A stretch of 64,000 nt of DNA from Pseudomonas sp. TH43 (GCF_016650635.1 NZ_JAEKFI010000003.1:620001-684000), one strand, 5' to 3'. Shown: positions 44,211-53,514, counted from the first letter of the stretch. Program-made: numbers and translations. Notes: generated by a model not told the origin, from the letters alone.

Positions 44211-46265
44211 ATGCCCCAATCCGCCAACGTCATCAGCGCACCGATTGCCCACAAGGCGGACGGTGCCGACCCGTATGCCTGGCTGCAGGAACGCGACACC
44301 GACGCGGTGCTCGATTACCTCAAGGCCGAAAACGCTTATCAAGAGGCGCAAACCGCCGATCAGGCCGAACTGCGCGAGAGCCTGTTCGAAGAAATCAAAG
44401 GGCGGATTCTCGAAACCGACCTCTCCCTGCCCTCGCCGTGGGGCCCGTACTTGTATTACACGCGCACCACGGCAGGTGACGAATACGCTCGCCATTACCG
44501 CTGCCCGCGTCCCGAAGACGACAGCCTGACCCTCGACGAAAGCCGCGAACAATTGCTGCTCGACCCGAACGCACTGGCCAATGGCGGCTTTTTCTCGCTG
44601 GGCGCGTTCAGCATCAGCCCCGATCACCAGCGCCTGGCCTACAGCGTCGACGCTTCGGGCGACGAGATTTACACGCTGTTCGTCAAGGAACTGTCCAACG
44701 ACAAGGTCAGCGAACTGGAATTCGAGGACTGCGATGGCAGCATGACCTGGGCCAATGACAGCCTGACGCTGTTCTTCGGCGTGCTCGACGACACTCACCG
44801 CCCGCACAAACTGTTCCGTTATCGCCTTGATGGCACTGCTGCCGAAGAAGTCTTCCATGAAACGGACGGGCGTTTCTTCCTGCACTGTTACCGTTCCAGC
44901 TCCGAGCAGCAATTGTTGCTGTCGCTGGGCAGCAAGACCACCAGCGAAGTCTGGGCGCTCGACGCCAATCAGCCGCACTTGCCGTTCACCTGCCTTGCGC
45001 CACGGGTCGAAGATCACGAATACGATGTCGATCACGGCCTGCTTGATGGCGTATGGACCTGGTTCATCCGCACCAACCGTGATGGCATCAACTACGCGTT
45101 GTATCAGGCACCGGATACCGGCGTCGCACCGACTGAAGCCGAGTGGCACAACCTGATCCCGCACAGCGATACGGTGATGCTCGACGGCGTCAGCCTCAAC
45201 ACCGAAGCCATGACCCTGAGTCTGCGCGAAGGCGGTTTGCCGATCATCGAAGTTCACCCACACGGGTTGGCGCCGTATCGCGTGCAATTGCCAGACGCGG
45301 CCTACAGCCTCTATGTGCAAAACAGCCTGGAATTCGAAAGCGACCGCATTCGCCTGCGTTACGAGGCGTTGAATCGTCCGGCGCAAGTGCGCCAATTGAT
45401 GTTGGCGACGGGCGAGCAAACCGTGCTGAAAGAAACCCCGGTGCTCGGCCCGTTCGACGCCGACGCCTACGTCAGCCAGCGCCTGTGGGCGGCCGCGCCG
45501 GACGGTACGCTGGTGCCGATCAGTTTGGTCATGAAACGCGAAATGGTCGGCAAAACAGTGCCACTGTATCTGTACGGATACGGTGCTTACGGTTCGAGCC
45601 TCGATCCGTGGTTCTCCCATGCGCGGCTGAGCCTGCTGGATCGCGGCATGGCGTTCGCCATCGCCCACGTGCGTGGCGGCGGAGAGCTGGGGGAAGCGTG
45701 GTATCGCGCCGGCAAGCAGGAGCACAAGCACAACACCTTCAGCGACTTCATCGCTTGCGCCGAGTTTTTGATCCTCAACGGCATCACGACGGCGGAGAAA
45801 CTGGCGATCAGCGGTGGCAGCGCCGGTGGCTTGTTGATTGGCGCGGTGCTCAACCAGCGGCCGGATCTGTTTGGCGTTGCGATTGCCGAAGTGCCGTTCG
45901 TCGACGTGCTCAACACCATGCTCGACCCGGAATTGCCCCTGACCGTCACCGAATACGACGAGTGGGGCAATCCTGAAGAGCCGGAGGTTTATGAGCGAAT
46001 CAAGGCCTACGCGCCGTACGAAAACGTCACAGCCCAACATTATCCGGCAACACTGGTAATCGCCGGCTACAACGACAGCCGCGTGCAGTACTGGGAAGCG
46101 GCTAAGTGGGTAGCGAAGTTGCGCGCGACCAAGACCGACGACAATCTGCTGCTGCTCAAGACCGAATTGGGTGCAGGCCACGGCGGGATGAGCGGGCGTT
46201 ATCAGGGATTACGTGACGTAGCACTCGAATACGCATTTGTTTTCAAGGTTTTGGGCATTGCCTGA
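44211..46265 (+). CDS. ptrB: Oligopeptidase B (S9A serine peptidase)
   Basis: A 684-residue S9 peptidase cleaving after basic residues in oligopeptides. N-terminal seven-bladed propeller (residues about 75-400), then the hydrolase domain with nucleophile in ISGGSAGG (Ser near 535), acid in YNDSRVQ and His in GAGHGG. GGGELGEAWYRAGKQEHKHNTFSDF is the family signature. The start at 44211 follows AGAG; upstream in-frame residues are not conserved. Matches PA1304. Cytoplasmic. Confidence 0.95.
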   Translation: MPQSANVISAPIAHKADGADPYAWLQERDTDAVLDYLKAENAYQEAQTADQAELRESLFEEIKGRILETDLSLPSPWGPYLYYTRTTAGDEYARHYRCPRPEDDSLTLDESREQLLLDPNALANGGFFSLGAFSISPDHQRLAYSVDASGDEIYTLFVKELSNDKVSELEFEDCDGSMTWANDSLTLFFGVLDDTHRPHKLFRYRLDGTAAEEVFHETDGRFFLHCYRSSSEQQLLLSLGSKTTSEVWALDANQPHLPFTCLAPRVEDHEYDVDHGLLDGVWTWFIRTNRDGINYALYQAPDTGVAPTEAEWHNLIPHSDTVMLDGVSLNTEAMTLSLREGGLPIIEVHPHGLAPYRVQLPDAAYSLYVQNSLEFESDRIRLRYEALNRPAQVRQLMLATGEQTVLKETPVLGPFDADAYVSQRLWAAAPDGTLVPISLVMKREMVGKTVPLYLYGYGAYGSSLDPWFSHARLSLLDRGMAFAIAHVRGGGELGEAWYRAGKQEHKHNTFSDFIACAEFLILNGITTAEKLAISGGSAGGLLIGAVLNQRPDLFGVAIAEVPFVDVLNTMLDPELPLTVTEYDEWGNPEEPEVYERIKAYAPYENVTAQHYPATLVIAGYNDSRVQYWEAAKWVAKLRATKTDDNLLLLKTELGAGHGGMSGRYQGLRDVALEYAFVFKVLGIA

Positions 46266-46303
46266 GGAACTCCACCGGTCACTTGGGTCTTAACTCCAGA
46301 CCC

Positions 46304-46444
46304 ATTGTGGCGAGGGGATTTATCCCCGTTGGGCTGCGAAGCGGCCCCAAAACCTGCAAACTCAGTATTCCTGAAGCACCGAGTTGGCAGTATTTGCGAC
46401 TGCTGCGCAGCCGAGCAGGGATAAATCCCCTCGCCACAAAAGCC
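46304..46444. repeat. Repeat pair with GGCGAGGGGATTTATCCCC core
   Basis: GTGGCGAGGGGATTTATCCC and its inverted copy about 90 bases apart after ptrB. Same family as the pair near 18850. Confidence 0.85.
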
Positions 46445-46502
46445 CGTTCCTACGGGATCCGTGTATAGCCTTGAAATGTGAAAACAAAAAGACCGTGACG
46501 AC

Positions 46503-46976
46503 ATGTCAGAACCGACCTTCCTGAACAACGAAATCCGCGACTGGCTGATGGACTGTGGCCTGTTCGATCAATTGCAACTGGCCGACTTTGCGGCCGCTTC
46601 CGGCTACTTCAGCATCAGCACCGTGGCTGAAGGTGAGGCGATTTTCCGCGAGGGCGATGCCGGCAGCTTCATGTGCATCCTCCACACTGGCCAGGTAGCC
46701 GTGCAGAAAACCGGGCCCGACGGCCAGGTTATTACCATGGCTACCCTGCGCAGCGGTCGGGCCTTCGGCGAAATGGCCGTGCTCGATGGCGAACGCCGCT
46801 CGGCCACCTGCATCGCCGCCAGCAACTGTCAGCTATTGAATCTGGGCAAGGATTCGTTGGACAAAATGCTCAACGACGCGCCGAAGATCGCCGCGAAAAT
46901 CATCCGCGCCCTCGCCGTCTCCCTGTCGAAACGCCTGCGCATGGCCGACGGCCAACTGGCGGCGCAACAGGTTTAA
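46503..46976 (+). CDS. Cyclic-nucleotide-binding domain protein
   Basis: A 157-residue protein made of a single CRP-type beta-roll (residues about 20-140; EGDAGSFMCILHTGQVAV, FGEMAVLDGERRSATCIA, the latter the phosphate-binding cassette). The Arg of RSATC is the usual cAMP/cGMP phosphate ligand. There is no helix-turn-helix, so it is not a complete CRP regulator; it must act on a partner protein. Convergent with and overlapping the next gene by four bases. Confidence 0.88.
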   Translation: MSEPTFLNNEIRDWLMDCGLFDQLQLADFAAASGYFSISTVAEGEAIFREGDAGSFMCILHTGQVAVQKTGPDGQVITMATLRSGRAFGEMAVLDGERRSATCIAASNCQLLNLGKDSLDKMLNDAPKIAAKIIRALAVSLSKRLRMADGQLAAQQV

Positions 46977-47257
46977 CCGCCAGGTGATTTGGCCTTGGTG
47001 CCGCTCGGTTCAATGCCTGGCACCGGCTGATCCTTGCTCGGTGGGCTGGGCATTTCAATCGGCACCAGCGGCGGACTGCCACTGCCGGCACCCGACTTGG
47101 GAATGTTGATCGGCGTGATCTGCGGATACGGCGTCGGCGTCGCGGTACCGGGCGAGCCGGGTTGCGGCGCCGGGCTGACCGGAATGGTCTGCTGCGCCTG
47201 CACTGCAGTAATCGAGAGCGCGGCCAGGGCAATGACCGTTAGAATGGTGCGCTTCAT
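46973..47257 (-). CDS. Small Pro-rich exported protein
   Basis: A 94-residue protein with a Sec signal peptide cleaved about residue 22 (TAVQA-QQTI). The mature part is largely proline, serine and glycine repeats (PVSPAPQPGSPG, PTPYPQITPINIP), without cysteines, probably extended. GGAG precedes the ATG at 47257. Function unknown. Overlaps the cNMP-binding gene end. Confidence 0.75.
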   Translation of the reverse strand: MKRTILTVIALAALSITAVQAQQTIPVSPAPQPGSPGTATPTPYPQITPINIPKSGAGSGSPPLVPIEMPSPPSKDQPVPGIEPSGTKAKSPGG

Positions 47258-47336
47258 CAAGGGCTCCGTTTGGCCTTAGTCTGCGCTCAGGCTACTCCCA
47301 ACGCGCCTGCTTGCCTTCCCCCTTGTAGAGATTTCC

Positions 47337-48023
47337 ATGAAACGTTTCGTTCTGCTCGACACCACGCCAATCCCTGAAAACGGCGGTGCGCTGTGCCTGT
47401 TCGAATATGGCGAAGATTTCGTCATCAAGATCCAGGGCGGCGACGGCGGACAATTGATGAACACGCGCATGCACGGTTCCGAAGATGCGCTGGCCGAGAT
47501 CCCGTGCCGCAAAGTCGCTGGCCGACCGAGTTCGCGGGTGCTGATCGGCGGGCTGGGCATGGGTTTTACCCTCGCCTCGGCACTCAAGCATCTGGGCAAG
47601 ACCGCCGAAGTCGTGGTCGCTGAACTGGTGCCGGGTGTGGTCGAGTGGAACCGTGGCCCGCTCGGCGAAAAGTCCGGCCGTCCGCTGCTCGACCCGCGCA
47701 CGGTGATCCGTCAGGACGACGTCGCCAACGTTCTGCAAAGCGAGCCGAACGGTTTCGACGCAATCATGCTCGACGTCGACAACGGCCCCGAAGGCCTGAC
47801 CCAGAAGGCCAACAGCTGGTTGTATTCCGCCGCCGGTCTGAATGCCTGCGCCAAGGCCTTGCGCCCCAAAGGCGTGCTAGCCGTGTGGTCGGCCAGCGCC
47901 GACCGGCAGTTTTCCGACAAATTGAAGAAGGCCGGTTTCAAGGCTGAAGAAGTCCAGGTCTTCGCCCACGGCAACAAGGGCACACGCCATACGATCTGGA
48001 TTGCCGAGAAGCTCAAGGGCTGA
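47337..48023 (+). CDS. Spermidine synthase-like methyltransferase-fold protein
   Basis: A 228-residue protein with a Rossmann methyltransferase fold: RVLIGGLGMGFTLASAL (glycine loop, about residues 67-83), VVVAELVPGVVEW (acidic strand-2 end), and IMLDVDNGPEGL (motif IV). The pattern is that of spermidine-synthase-like proteins without the N-terminal oligomerisation domain. Substrate unknown. Followed 48 bases later by the YajD gene on the same strand. Confidence 0.85.
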   Translation: MKRFVLLDTTPIPENGGALCLFEYGEDFVIKIQGGDGGQLMNTRMHGSEDALAEIPCRKVAGRPSSRVLIGGLGMGFTLASALKHLGKTAEVVVAELVPGVVEWNRGPLGEKSGRPLLDPRTVIRQDDVANVLQSEPNGFDAIMLDVDNGPEGLTQKANSWLYSAAGLNACAKALRPKGVLAVWSASADRQFSDKLKKAGFKAEEVQVFAHGNKGTRHTIWIAEKLKG

Positions 48024-48071
48024 GCTAAACTCTGCACATAACCGTCATCAGTCTTTTACAAAGGTGAACCC

Positions 48072-48443
48072 ATGAGTTCGTCCACCCCAACCAATACGTC
48101 GAAGCTCGATCGCATCCTCGCCGATAACCAGCGCGACAAGGAAATGGGCTACCGCGACAAAGCCCTGAAGATGTACCCGCACGTCTGCGGCCGCTGCACC
48201 CGTGAATTTTCCGGCAAGCGCCTGAGCGAACTGACCGTGCACCACCGCGATCACAACCACGACAACAACCCGCAGGATGGCTCGAACTGGGAGCTGTTGT
48301 GCCTGTATTGCCACGACAACGAACACTCGCGTTATACCGACCAGCAGTATTTCAGCGAAGGCTCGTTGAGCACGCCGAAAATTGCCAAGGCCACGCACAA
48401 TCCCTTTGCCGCATTGGCCGGGTTGATGAAGAAAGAAGATTGA
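48072..48443 (+). CDS. yajD: YajD family HNH nuclease
   Basis: A 123-residue HNH endonuclease-fold protein. Zinc Cys pairs in CGRCTREF and CLYCHDNEH; catalytic core LTVHHRDHNHDNNPQDGSNWELLC contains the H-N-H residues. Length equals YajD proteins. Biological role unknown. ATG at 48072 follows AGGTG. Confidence 0.93.
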   Translation: MSSSTPTNTSKLDRILADNQRDKEMGYRDKALKMYPHVCGRCTREFSGKRLSELTVHHRDHNHDNNPQDGSNWELLCLYCHDNEHSRYTDQQYFSEGSLSTPKIAKATHNPFAALAGLMKKED

Positions 48444-48461
48444 TGATCTTCAGCGCCTGAA

Positions 48462-48566
48462 CTGGTCTCATCGCTGGCAAGCCAGCTCCCACAGTGATTT
48501 GGGTTACTCACAAATTTTGTGTACATCCGAGATACCTGTGGGAGCTGGCTTGCCAGCGATGAGGCC
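48462..48566. repeat. REP pair (GTGGGAGCTGGCTTGCCAGCGATG family)
   Basis: TCGCTGGCAAGCCAGCTCCC and its inverted copy flank a 45-base spacer before the TrmH-family gene. Confidence 0.88.
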
Positions 48567-48615
48567 AGACCAGACACCGCAAGTCCTGAATCTGCCCGCC
48601 CTCCTCCAATCCCCG

Positions 48616-48621
48616 TATAAT
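48616..48621 (+). promoter_or_regulatory. TATAAT -10 box before the TrmH-family gene
   Basis: Perfect TATAAT 30 bases before the GTG start; the -35 region (TGCCCG, 17 bases away) is a poor match. Confidence 0.45.
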
Positions 48622-48651
48622 CGTGCTCTTTTTCCCGAAGGCACCCCGCTC

Positions 48652-49122
48652 GTGGCAGACAAACGGTACAGCTGCATTGGTTTGTATAACCCCAAATCAC
48701 CCGAGAACGTCGGTTCGGTGATGCGCGCCGCAGGCTGCTACGGCGTGGCGTCAGTGTTCTACACCGGCAAGCGTTATGAACGCGCCGCCGACTTCGTCAC
48801 CGACACCAAGCGCGTGCACTACGACATCCCGCTGATCGGCATCGACGACCTGAAAAAAATCCTCCCGCTCAATTGTGTGCCGGTCGCTGTGGAACTGGTC
48901 GAGGGCGCGCGCCCGCTACCGGAATACACTCACCCGGATCGTGCGCTGTACATCTTCGGCCCGGAAGACGGCTCGCTGGATAAAGAAATCCGCGACTGGT
49001 GCGAAGACGTCGTGTACATCCCGACAACCGGTTGCATGAACCTCGCTGCCACCGTCAACGTCGTGCTCTACGACCGCATGGCCAAAGGCCTGAACACCCG
49101 CTCCGGGCCGAAATTCCGCTGA
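48652..49122 (+). CDS. TrmH/SpoU family RNA 2'-O-methyltransferase
   Basis: About 156 residues from the GTG at 48652. SPOUT knot motifs are clear: PENVGSVMRAAGCYG (motif 1), LYIFGPEDGSL (motif 2) and TTGCMNLAATVNVVLYDRM (motif 3). Related enzymes 2'-O-methylate tRNA or rRNA. A longer upstream reading passes through a REP and is rejected; a TATAAT lies just before the GTG. Target nucleotide unknown. Confidence 0.9.
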   Translation: MADKRYSCIGLYNPKSPENVGSVMRAAGCYGVASVFYTGKRYERAADFVTDTKRVHYDIPLIGIDDLKKILPLNCVPVAVELVEGARPLPEYTHPDRALYIFGPEDGSLDKEIRDWCEDVVYIPTTGCMNLAATVNVVLYDRMAKGLNTRSGPKFR

Positions 49123-49203
49123 AGCGTCGCACATCCGATGGAACAAGCTGACCGCCTGCGCAGTCAGCTTGTGTATCCATTACTCATTGCCTGGAGAAAG
49201 ATC

Positions 49204-49581
49204 ATGACCGAGCTCAAACGTGTCGAACGTATCGAATCCACCCCGTTCCAGAGCCGTTCCGAGCAGAACGTCGAAGGTTGGGAGCGCATCGGATCCCTGG
49301 CCGGCGGCGTGATCATGGTCGGCAAGGGCCTGCGCCGTGGCGGTGTGTTCGGCTTGATTCAAGTGGCGATTGGCGGAGTCGCCATGGCGCGCGGGATCAC
49401 CGGGCACAGTTCGGTGAAGAGCCTGCTGGAGAAAAGCCGTCAAGACATGAACAACGTGCGCAGCAAGATCGAACGAGCGGGCGAAGAGTTGAGCAAGCTG
49501 AAAGCCAATGCAGAGGCCGCGACCAAAACCGCTACGGTGACCGGCAATGATTCGGTGAAATCGCCGAAAGCCGGGGTTTGA
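49204..49581 (+). CDS. DUF2892-like small membrane protein
   Basis: A 125-residue protein with one or two hydrophobic stretches (residues about 27-45 and 48-62, GGVIMVGKGLRRGG and GLIQVAIGGVAMARGITG) in the order seen in DUF2892 family proteins, then a charged helical tail (SLLEKSRQDMNNVRSKIERAGEEL) that could be coiled coil. ATG at 49204 follows GAGAAAG. Function unknown. Confidence 0.8.
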   Translation: MTELKRVERIESTPFQSRSEQNVEGWERIGSLAGGVIMVGKGLRRGGVFGLIQVAIGGVAMARGITGHSSVKSLLEKSRQDMNNVRSKIERAGEELSKLKANAEAATKTATVTGNDSVKSPKAGV

Positions 49582-49602
49582 TCCTGAATCTGCGGTGGAG
49601 CT

Positions 49603-49706
49603 GATGGCCCTATCGCTGGCAAGCCAGCTCCCACAGGTTTTGTAGTGATCACATATTTGTGTCCAACCTAAAACACTGTGGGAGCTGGCTTGCCAGCGAT
49701 GGCGGT
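49603..49706. repeat. REP pair between convergent genes
   Basis: TATCGCTGGCAAGCCAGCTC and its inverted copy, same family as the one at 48462, ending two bases before the M61-like stop. Confidence 0.88.
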
Positions 49707-49707
49707 A

Positions 49708-50937
49708 TTACTGAATCAACTGGGTATCAAGGACTTTGGAGGACTCGCCGAGAACACTCTCGGTGAGCTGCACAAACTCTTTGGTACTCACCGTGCCCAA
49801 ATGCATTGCCCCCCGCAGTACGTCATCCAGTGAACGCTTGTTGCGGGTTTTCAGACGAATCTCGCGGTCCAGTTCCTGCAACATAATCACCGCTTTTGAA
49901 ACCTGCGCCGGGCTGATCTGTCCGCCGCGCAAGGTGGTGACCTTCTGGCTGTCTTTGGCCAGTTTCGCCTGCAAACTCTGATAGCGCTCATCGCTCATGC
50001 CGCCCGCGCGGCGCAGCAGTTCGATGGCGTAATACTCGGCAAAGCCTTCGCTGATCCAGTCGCTGCGCTGTTCATCGTTGATCCGCCCAAACACTTTCGC
50101 CAACTCGCGCACCAGCGCGCTGCTGCCGCTTTCGCTGACCAACGGCAACCGCGTGTTCAGGTAGATCGATTCATGCGCGCCAAGACTGCCGCGCCACATC
50201 GGGTCATTGGCGCCGACGATCAACAGCTTGTTCGGATGCCTTGGATAAAGTGCTTGCACCTGTGGCCAGACGAAAGTGAGCAAGGTCAGCACGTCCATGC
50301 GGTGCATGCCCTGCCCTTGAGGCGAGGCCACGGTCACTTCGGTTTCACCCAGGCGCGTGCGGCGACTGCCAAGGTGGCCGGCGAGCATCCATCCCGTCGG
50401 GCGGTCGAAGAGCCGTGACGGGTTGTCGATGCGGAATTTGTTTTTACCGATGCGCGGCCAAGCGGTTTCGACGCTCTTCCAGCCGTCAGGCAATTCAAAT
50501 TGCAAACGCGAGACCAGCTCAGTGCCGTCCTGTTGATCAAGTTTTGCGGGGGGCACCAATTCGTCGCCGCGCATCAACGCCCAATTCGGGGTCATGCGCG
50601 TGTCGAAGCTGCCGTTCTTGCGGCCGTGGCTGATGCGTACGCGGTAGGTCAGGCTGGCTTTTTCACTGGAGGGGCGCCAGACACCGCGCGCCTGTTTGCC
50701 CGGGTTCAGCAACCACTGGCCGTCGGCTTTGAAGTCGCTGTAATGGCTGCCATCGCCGAGGTCGAAATCGAGGCTGCGCACCGCTTCGCCTTTGGCCAAT
50801 GTGAGGCGCACTTCCGCCTGATCGCTCTGCGGTAACAGGCGCACGAGGTAATCGAGGTCGACTTTCTTTGCCGCCCACACCGGCGTACTGAAGACCAGCA
50901 GGCCGAACAGCAGCGCTCGCAGCAAACCCACAGCCAT
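49708..50937 (-). CDS. Secreted M61-like protein with a degenerate zinc site
   Basis: A 409-residue exported protein (signal peptide cut about residue 23, VWA-AKK). The C-terminal half resembles the M1/M61 aminopeptidase fold, including ISEGFAEYYAIELLRRAGG (residues 295-313; E297 is the downstream zinc-ligand position). Where HExxH should be, the sequence reads V-R277-E278-L-A-K281-V, so both His ligands are replaced while Glu is retained. It probably is not a working metallopeptidase. The ATG at 50937 follows GGAG. Single gene; next to ycgN. Confidence 0.8.
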   Translation of the reverse strand: MAVGLLRALLFGLLVFSTPVWAAKKVDLDYLVRLLPQSDQAEVRLTLAKGEAVRSLDFDLGDGSHYSDFKADGQWLLNPGKQARGVWRPSSEKASLTYRVRISHGRKNGSFDTRMTPNWALMRGDELVPPAKLDQQDGTELVSRLQFELPDGWKSVETAWPRIGKNKFRIDNPSRLFDRPTGWMLAGHLGSRRTRLGETEVTVASPQGQGMHRMDVLTLLTFVWPQVQALYPRHPNKLLIVGANDPMWRGSLGAHESIYLNTRLPLVSESGSSALVRELAKVFGRINDEQRSDWISEGFAEYYAIELLRRAGGMSDERYQSLQAKLAKDSQKVTTLRGGQISPAQVSKAVIMLQELDREIRLKTRNKRSLDDVLRGAMHLGTVSTKEFVQLTESVLGESSKVLDTQLIQ

Positions 50938-51027
50938 ACACACTCCTTGTGGCAGTCAGAATTATTTTGTCAGTGCCGGGCACTCAGCGGCACGGTGCGG
51001 CGATCCGATGAGCGCCCTCGCCACGGA

Positions 51028-51477
51028 TTAACCCGCGCGGAAAATCAGGTGATCTTCCCAGTCATCTTCCGGCACGCTGCCTTCGGCGAGCATGCGCCCC
51101 GATTGGGAAATCCGTTCATGGTGCACCGCATCGCGGTCACCGCAGACCAAGTGGTGCCACAACGGTAGATCCTTGCCTTCGCTGACCAATCGATAACCGC
51201 AGGTCGGCGGCAGCCATTTGAACTCTTCGGCCTGCCCCGGCGTGAGCTGAATGCAGTCCGGGACAAACTTGATGCGATTCGGGTAATCGCTGCACTGGCA
51301 GGTTTTCAGGTCGAGGAGTTTGCAGGCGATTCGCGTGTAATAGACGCTGTTGTCTTCTTCATCTTCAAGTTTTTGCAGGCAGCACAGACCGCAACCGTCG
51401 CACAGCGACTCCCATTCCTGGTGATCCAGTTGATCGAGGGTTTTGCGTATCCAGAACGGTTCGACTTCGGCGGCCAT
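51028..51477 (-). CDS. ycgN: YcgN family cysteine-cluster protein (UPF0260)
   Basis: A 149-residue protein with eight or so conserved cysteines, including the cluster [11 protein letters not shown] (about residues 26-36), CQCSDY and CGYRL, thought to bind zinc or iron. Length equals the UPF0260 family. Function unknown; in many gammaproteobacteria it sits near ycgL and rnd, as here. ATG at 51477. Confidence 0.93.
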   Translation of the reverse strand: MAAEVEPFWIRKTLDQLDHQEWESLCDGCGLCCLQKLEDEEDNSVYYTRIACKLLDLKTCQCSDYPNRIKFVPDCIQLTPGQAEEFKWLPPTCGYRLVSEGKDLPLWHHLVCGDRDAVHHERISQSGRMLAEGSVPEDDWEDHLIFRAG

Positions 51478-51758
51478 GGCTCAAGCATCAACATCAGGTG
51501 GTGAAAAGGCCGCCAGTCTAGTGCCCAAGGCCTTGCGGGCCAAGCGCTGGCGACTACCGGTTGTGCAGCACTTGTCAGTTTTTGTGGCGACGCGTAGCTT
51601 TGCCTGTCAGAAAGGAGCCTCGCCTGAATGCCATTAACGCTCGACCGCGTTGCATTTCGGTGAACCGCCACGGCTCGGAAAACCCCATCGTTCAGCCCTA
51701 CTGATCCCGCCGGGTTTTCATTTCCACTCTCTTACTCAAACGTAGCAAGGATCTCTTG

Positions 51759-52352
51759 ATGAGTGCCAACCCTCGCGTTGCCGATTACGCCATTCACCCA
51801 CAATTCACCGATCGCTGGTCGCCCCGTGCCTTCACTGGCGAAGCGATCCCGCAAGAAACCCTGCTGAGCTTTTTCGAAGCGGCGCGCTGGGCGCCTTCGG
51901 CCTACAACTCGCAGCCGTGGCGCTTTCTCTATGCGCGTCGCGATACGCCGAACTGGCAGCGTTATCTGGGCCTGCTCAACGAGTTCAACCGCAGCTGGGC
52001 GCAACACGCTTCGGCGCTGGTGATCGTGATCTCGAAAACCACTTTCACTGCACCGGGCGCCACTGAAGAAACCCCAGCGCTGTGGCACACATTTGATACC
52101 GGTTCGGCGTGGGGCCATCTGGCGTTGCAAGCGAGCCTCAGCGGTTGGCACACCCACGGCATGGCCGGTTTCGACCAGGAGCTGACCCGCAAGGAGCTGA
52201 ATATTCCTGAGGGGTACGCGCTGCACGCCGCCGTTGCGGTGGGCAAGCTGGGTGACAAGGCAACGCTGGCGGACTACCTGCAAGCACGCGAAGAACCGAG
52301 CCCGCGTCGTCCGCTGAGCGAACTGGCGGCTGAAGGCGACTTCACCCTCTAA
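51759..52352 (+). CDS. Nitroreductase-family oxidoreductase
   Basis: A 197-residue flavin oxidoreductase. FMN-binding Arg in FTDRWSPRAFTGE near the N-terminus; EAARWAPSAYNSQPWRFLYARR (about residues 38-59) is the family signature, and a C-terminal Arg-Arg-PLSEL loop closes it. The family reduces nitroaromatics, quinones or flavins with NAD(P)H. AAGGA precedes the ATG at 51759 (a TTG one codon earlier is less likely). Substrate unknown; stands alone. Confidence 0.92.
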   Translation: MSANPRVADYAIHPQFTDRWSPRAFTGEAIPQETLLSFFEAARWAPSAYNSQPWRFLYARRDTPNWQRYLGLLNEFNRSWAQHASALVIVISKTTFTAPGATEETPALWHTFDTGSAWGHLALQASLSGWHTHGMAGFDQELTRKELNIPEGYALHAAVAVGKLGDKATLADYLQAREEPSPRRPLSELAAEGDFTL

Positions 52353-52369
52353 GCCAGCACAAAAACAAA

Positions 52370-52459
52370 TGTGGGAGCGAGCCTGCTCGCGAAAGCGGTG
52401 TGTCAGACAGCAATGATGCTGGCTGACACTCCCTCTTCGCGAGCAGGCTCGCTCCCATA
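52370..52459. repeat. REP pair between convergent genes
   Basis: GTGGGAGCGAGCCTGCTCGCG and inverted copy with an inner TGTCAG/CTGACA stem, between the nitroreductase and dehydrogenase genes. Confidence 0.9.
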
Positions 52460-52476
52460 TTTTATCCAACGAACAC

Positions 52477-53409
52477 TCAGTACCCGCGGTTGAAATCCAC
52501 TTCACCGCGCAACGCTTCATTCGCCTGATACGCCCTCAGGTTGTCGACAAACAACTGCACCATCAACGCTGGTGAAGTTGGCGCCGAGCTGTGCCCGGTC
52601 AGCAACAGGCCCCACGCCGTCCAGAACGGATGACGCTGCGGCAACGGCTCCTGACGACAAACGTCAATCACCGCGCCCGCCAGATGACCTTCCTTCAAAG
52701 CTTCCACCAGATCCGCATCGACCACCGCAACGCCGCGTCCGGCATTGATGAACAAACCGGTCGACTTGAATTGCTTGAACAGCGCCGCGTCGTAGATATC
52801 GTGGGTGTGCTCGGTGTTCGGCAGCAGATTGACCACGTAATCGACTTCGCCGACCAGACGCGGCAGATCCGCCATCGAACCTACTTCGACAAACGGCGCC
52901 TGCGCGCGCGCGCTGCTGGCGATACCATAAAGCTCGACACCGAACGGCAGCAGGAACTGCGCCACACTCTGGCCGATATCGCCGGTACCGACGATCAGCA
53001 CCTTGCGCCCGACCAGGCTCTGGCCGAGGCGATTGTCCCACTTGCGCTCGACCTGGCTGACCAGTCGCGCCAACACTTCACGTTCGTGACCGAGCATGTA
53101 AGTCAGCACATATTCAGCCATCACCTGGCCGAAAATTCCTACCGCGCGGGTCAAGCGGTAATCGCGGCGCAAACCGTCAGCGAGCAACGGCGTGATGCCC
53201 GCCCAGGTCGATTGCAGCCATTGGGGCTGATGCCCTTGGCGCAACAAGGTCGCCAGCAGATCCGGCTGCCCCAGCCACACCGGGCAATCGGCAGCCTGAC
53301 GGGCCAGTTCGGCGGAGTCGCCACTGGTCAATACTTCGAGTTCCGGCGCGGCCTGCCGCAGCAATCGGGCATATATCGCGTGGTCGTGTTCGGCAATCAG
53401 AACGCGCAT
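52477..53409 (-). CDS. D-2-hydroxyacid dehydrogenase
   Basis: A 310-residue NAD(P)-dependent enzyme (glyoxylate/hydroxypyruvate reductase type). NAD site VLIVGTGDIGQSVAQFL (about residues 137-153); NAD-facing NLLPNTEHTHDIYD; catalytic Arg in INAGRGVAVVD, Glu in DVCRQEPLPQ and His in LTGHSSAP. AAAGG upstream supports the ATG at 53409. Corresponds to PA1296. Substrate specificity not resolved. Confidence 0.93.
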   Translation of the reverse strand: MRVLIAEHDHAIYARLLRQAAPELEVLTSGDSAELARQAADCPVWLGQPDLLATLLRQGHQPQWLQSTWAGITPLLADGLRRDYRLTRAVGIFGQVMAEYVLTYMLGHEREVLARLVSQVERKWDNRLGQSLVGRKVLIVGTGDIGQSVAQFLLPFGVELYGIASSARAQAPFVEVGSMADLPRLVGEVDYVVNLLPNTEHTHDIYDAALFKQFKSTGLFINAGRGVAVVDADLVEALKEGHLAGAVIDVCRQEPLPQRHPFWTAWGLLLTGHSSAPTSPALMVQLFVDNLRAYQANEALRGEVDFNRGY

Positions 53410-53514
53410 CTTCAAACCTTTCGCAAACCGTGCAGACAGCCGCCGGATTTCGGGCGGCCATCGCGGTAAAAACAGTTCAAGGGTTAACCAAGGCCCAGGA
53501 CAGGGCCTCGCAGA

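Noticed and set aside
43986-46181. Long minus-strand open frame extending the membrane-protein gene to nearly 900 residues
   Set aside because: It is the antisense of ptrB, whose sense protein has all S9 motifs; GC-rich codon bias keeps the antisense frame open.
48499-48651. Longer start of the TrmH-family gene at 48499
   Set aside because: That region is a REP arm and lies upstream of the TATAAT; the GTG at 48652 gives the family length.
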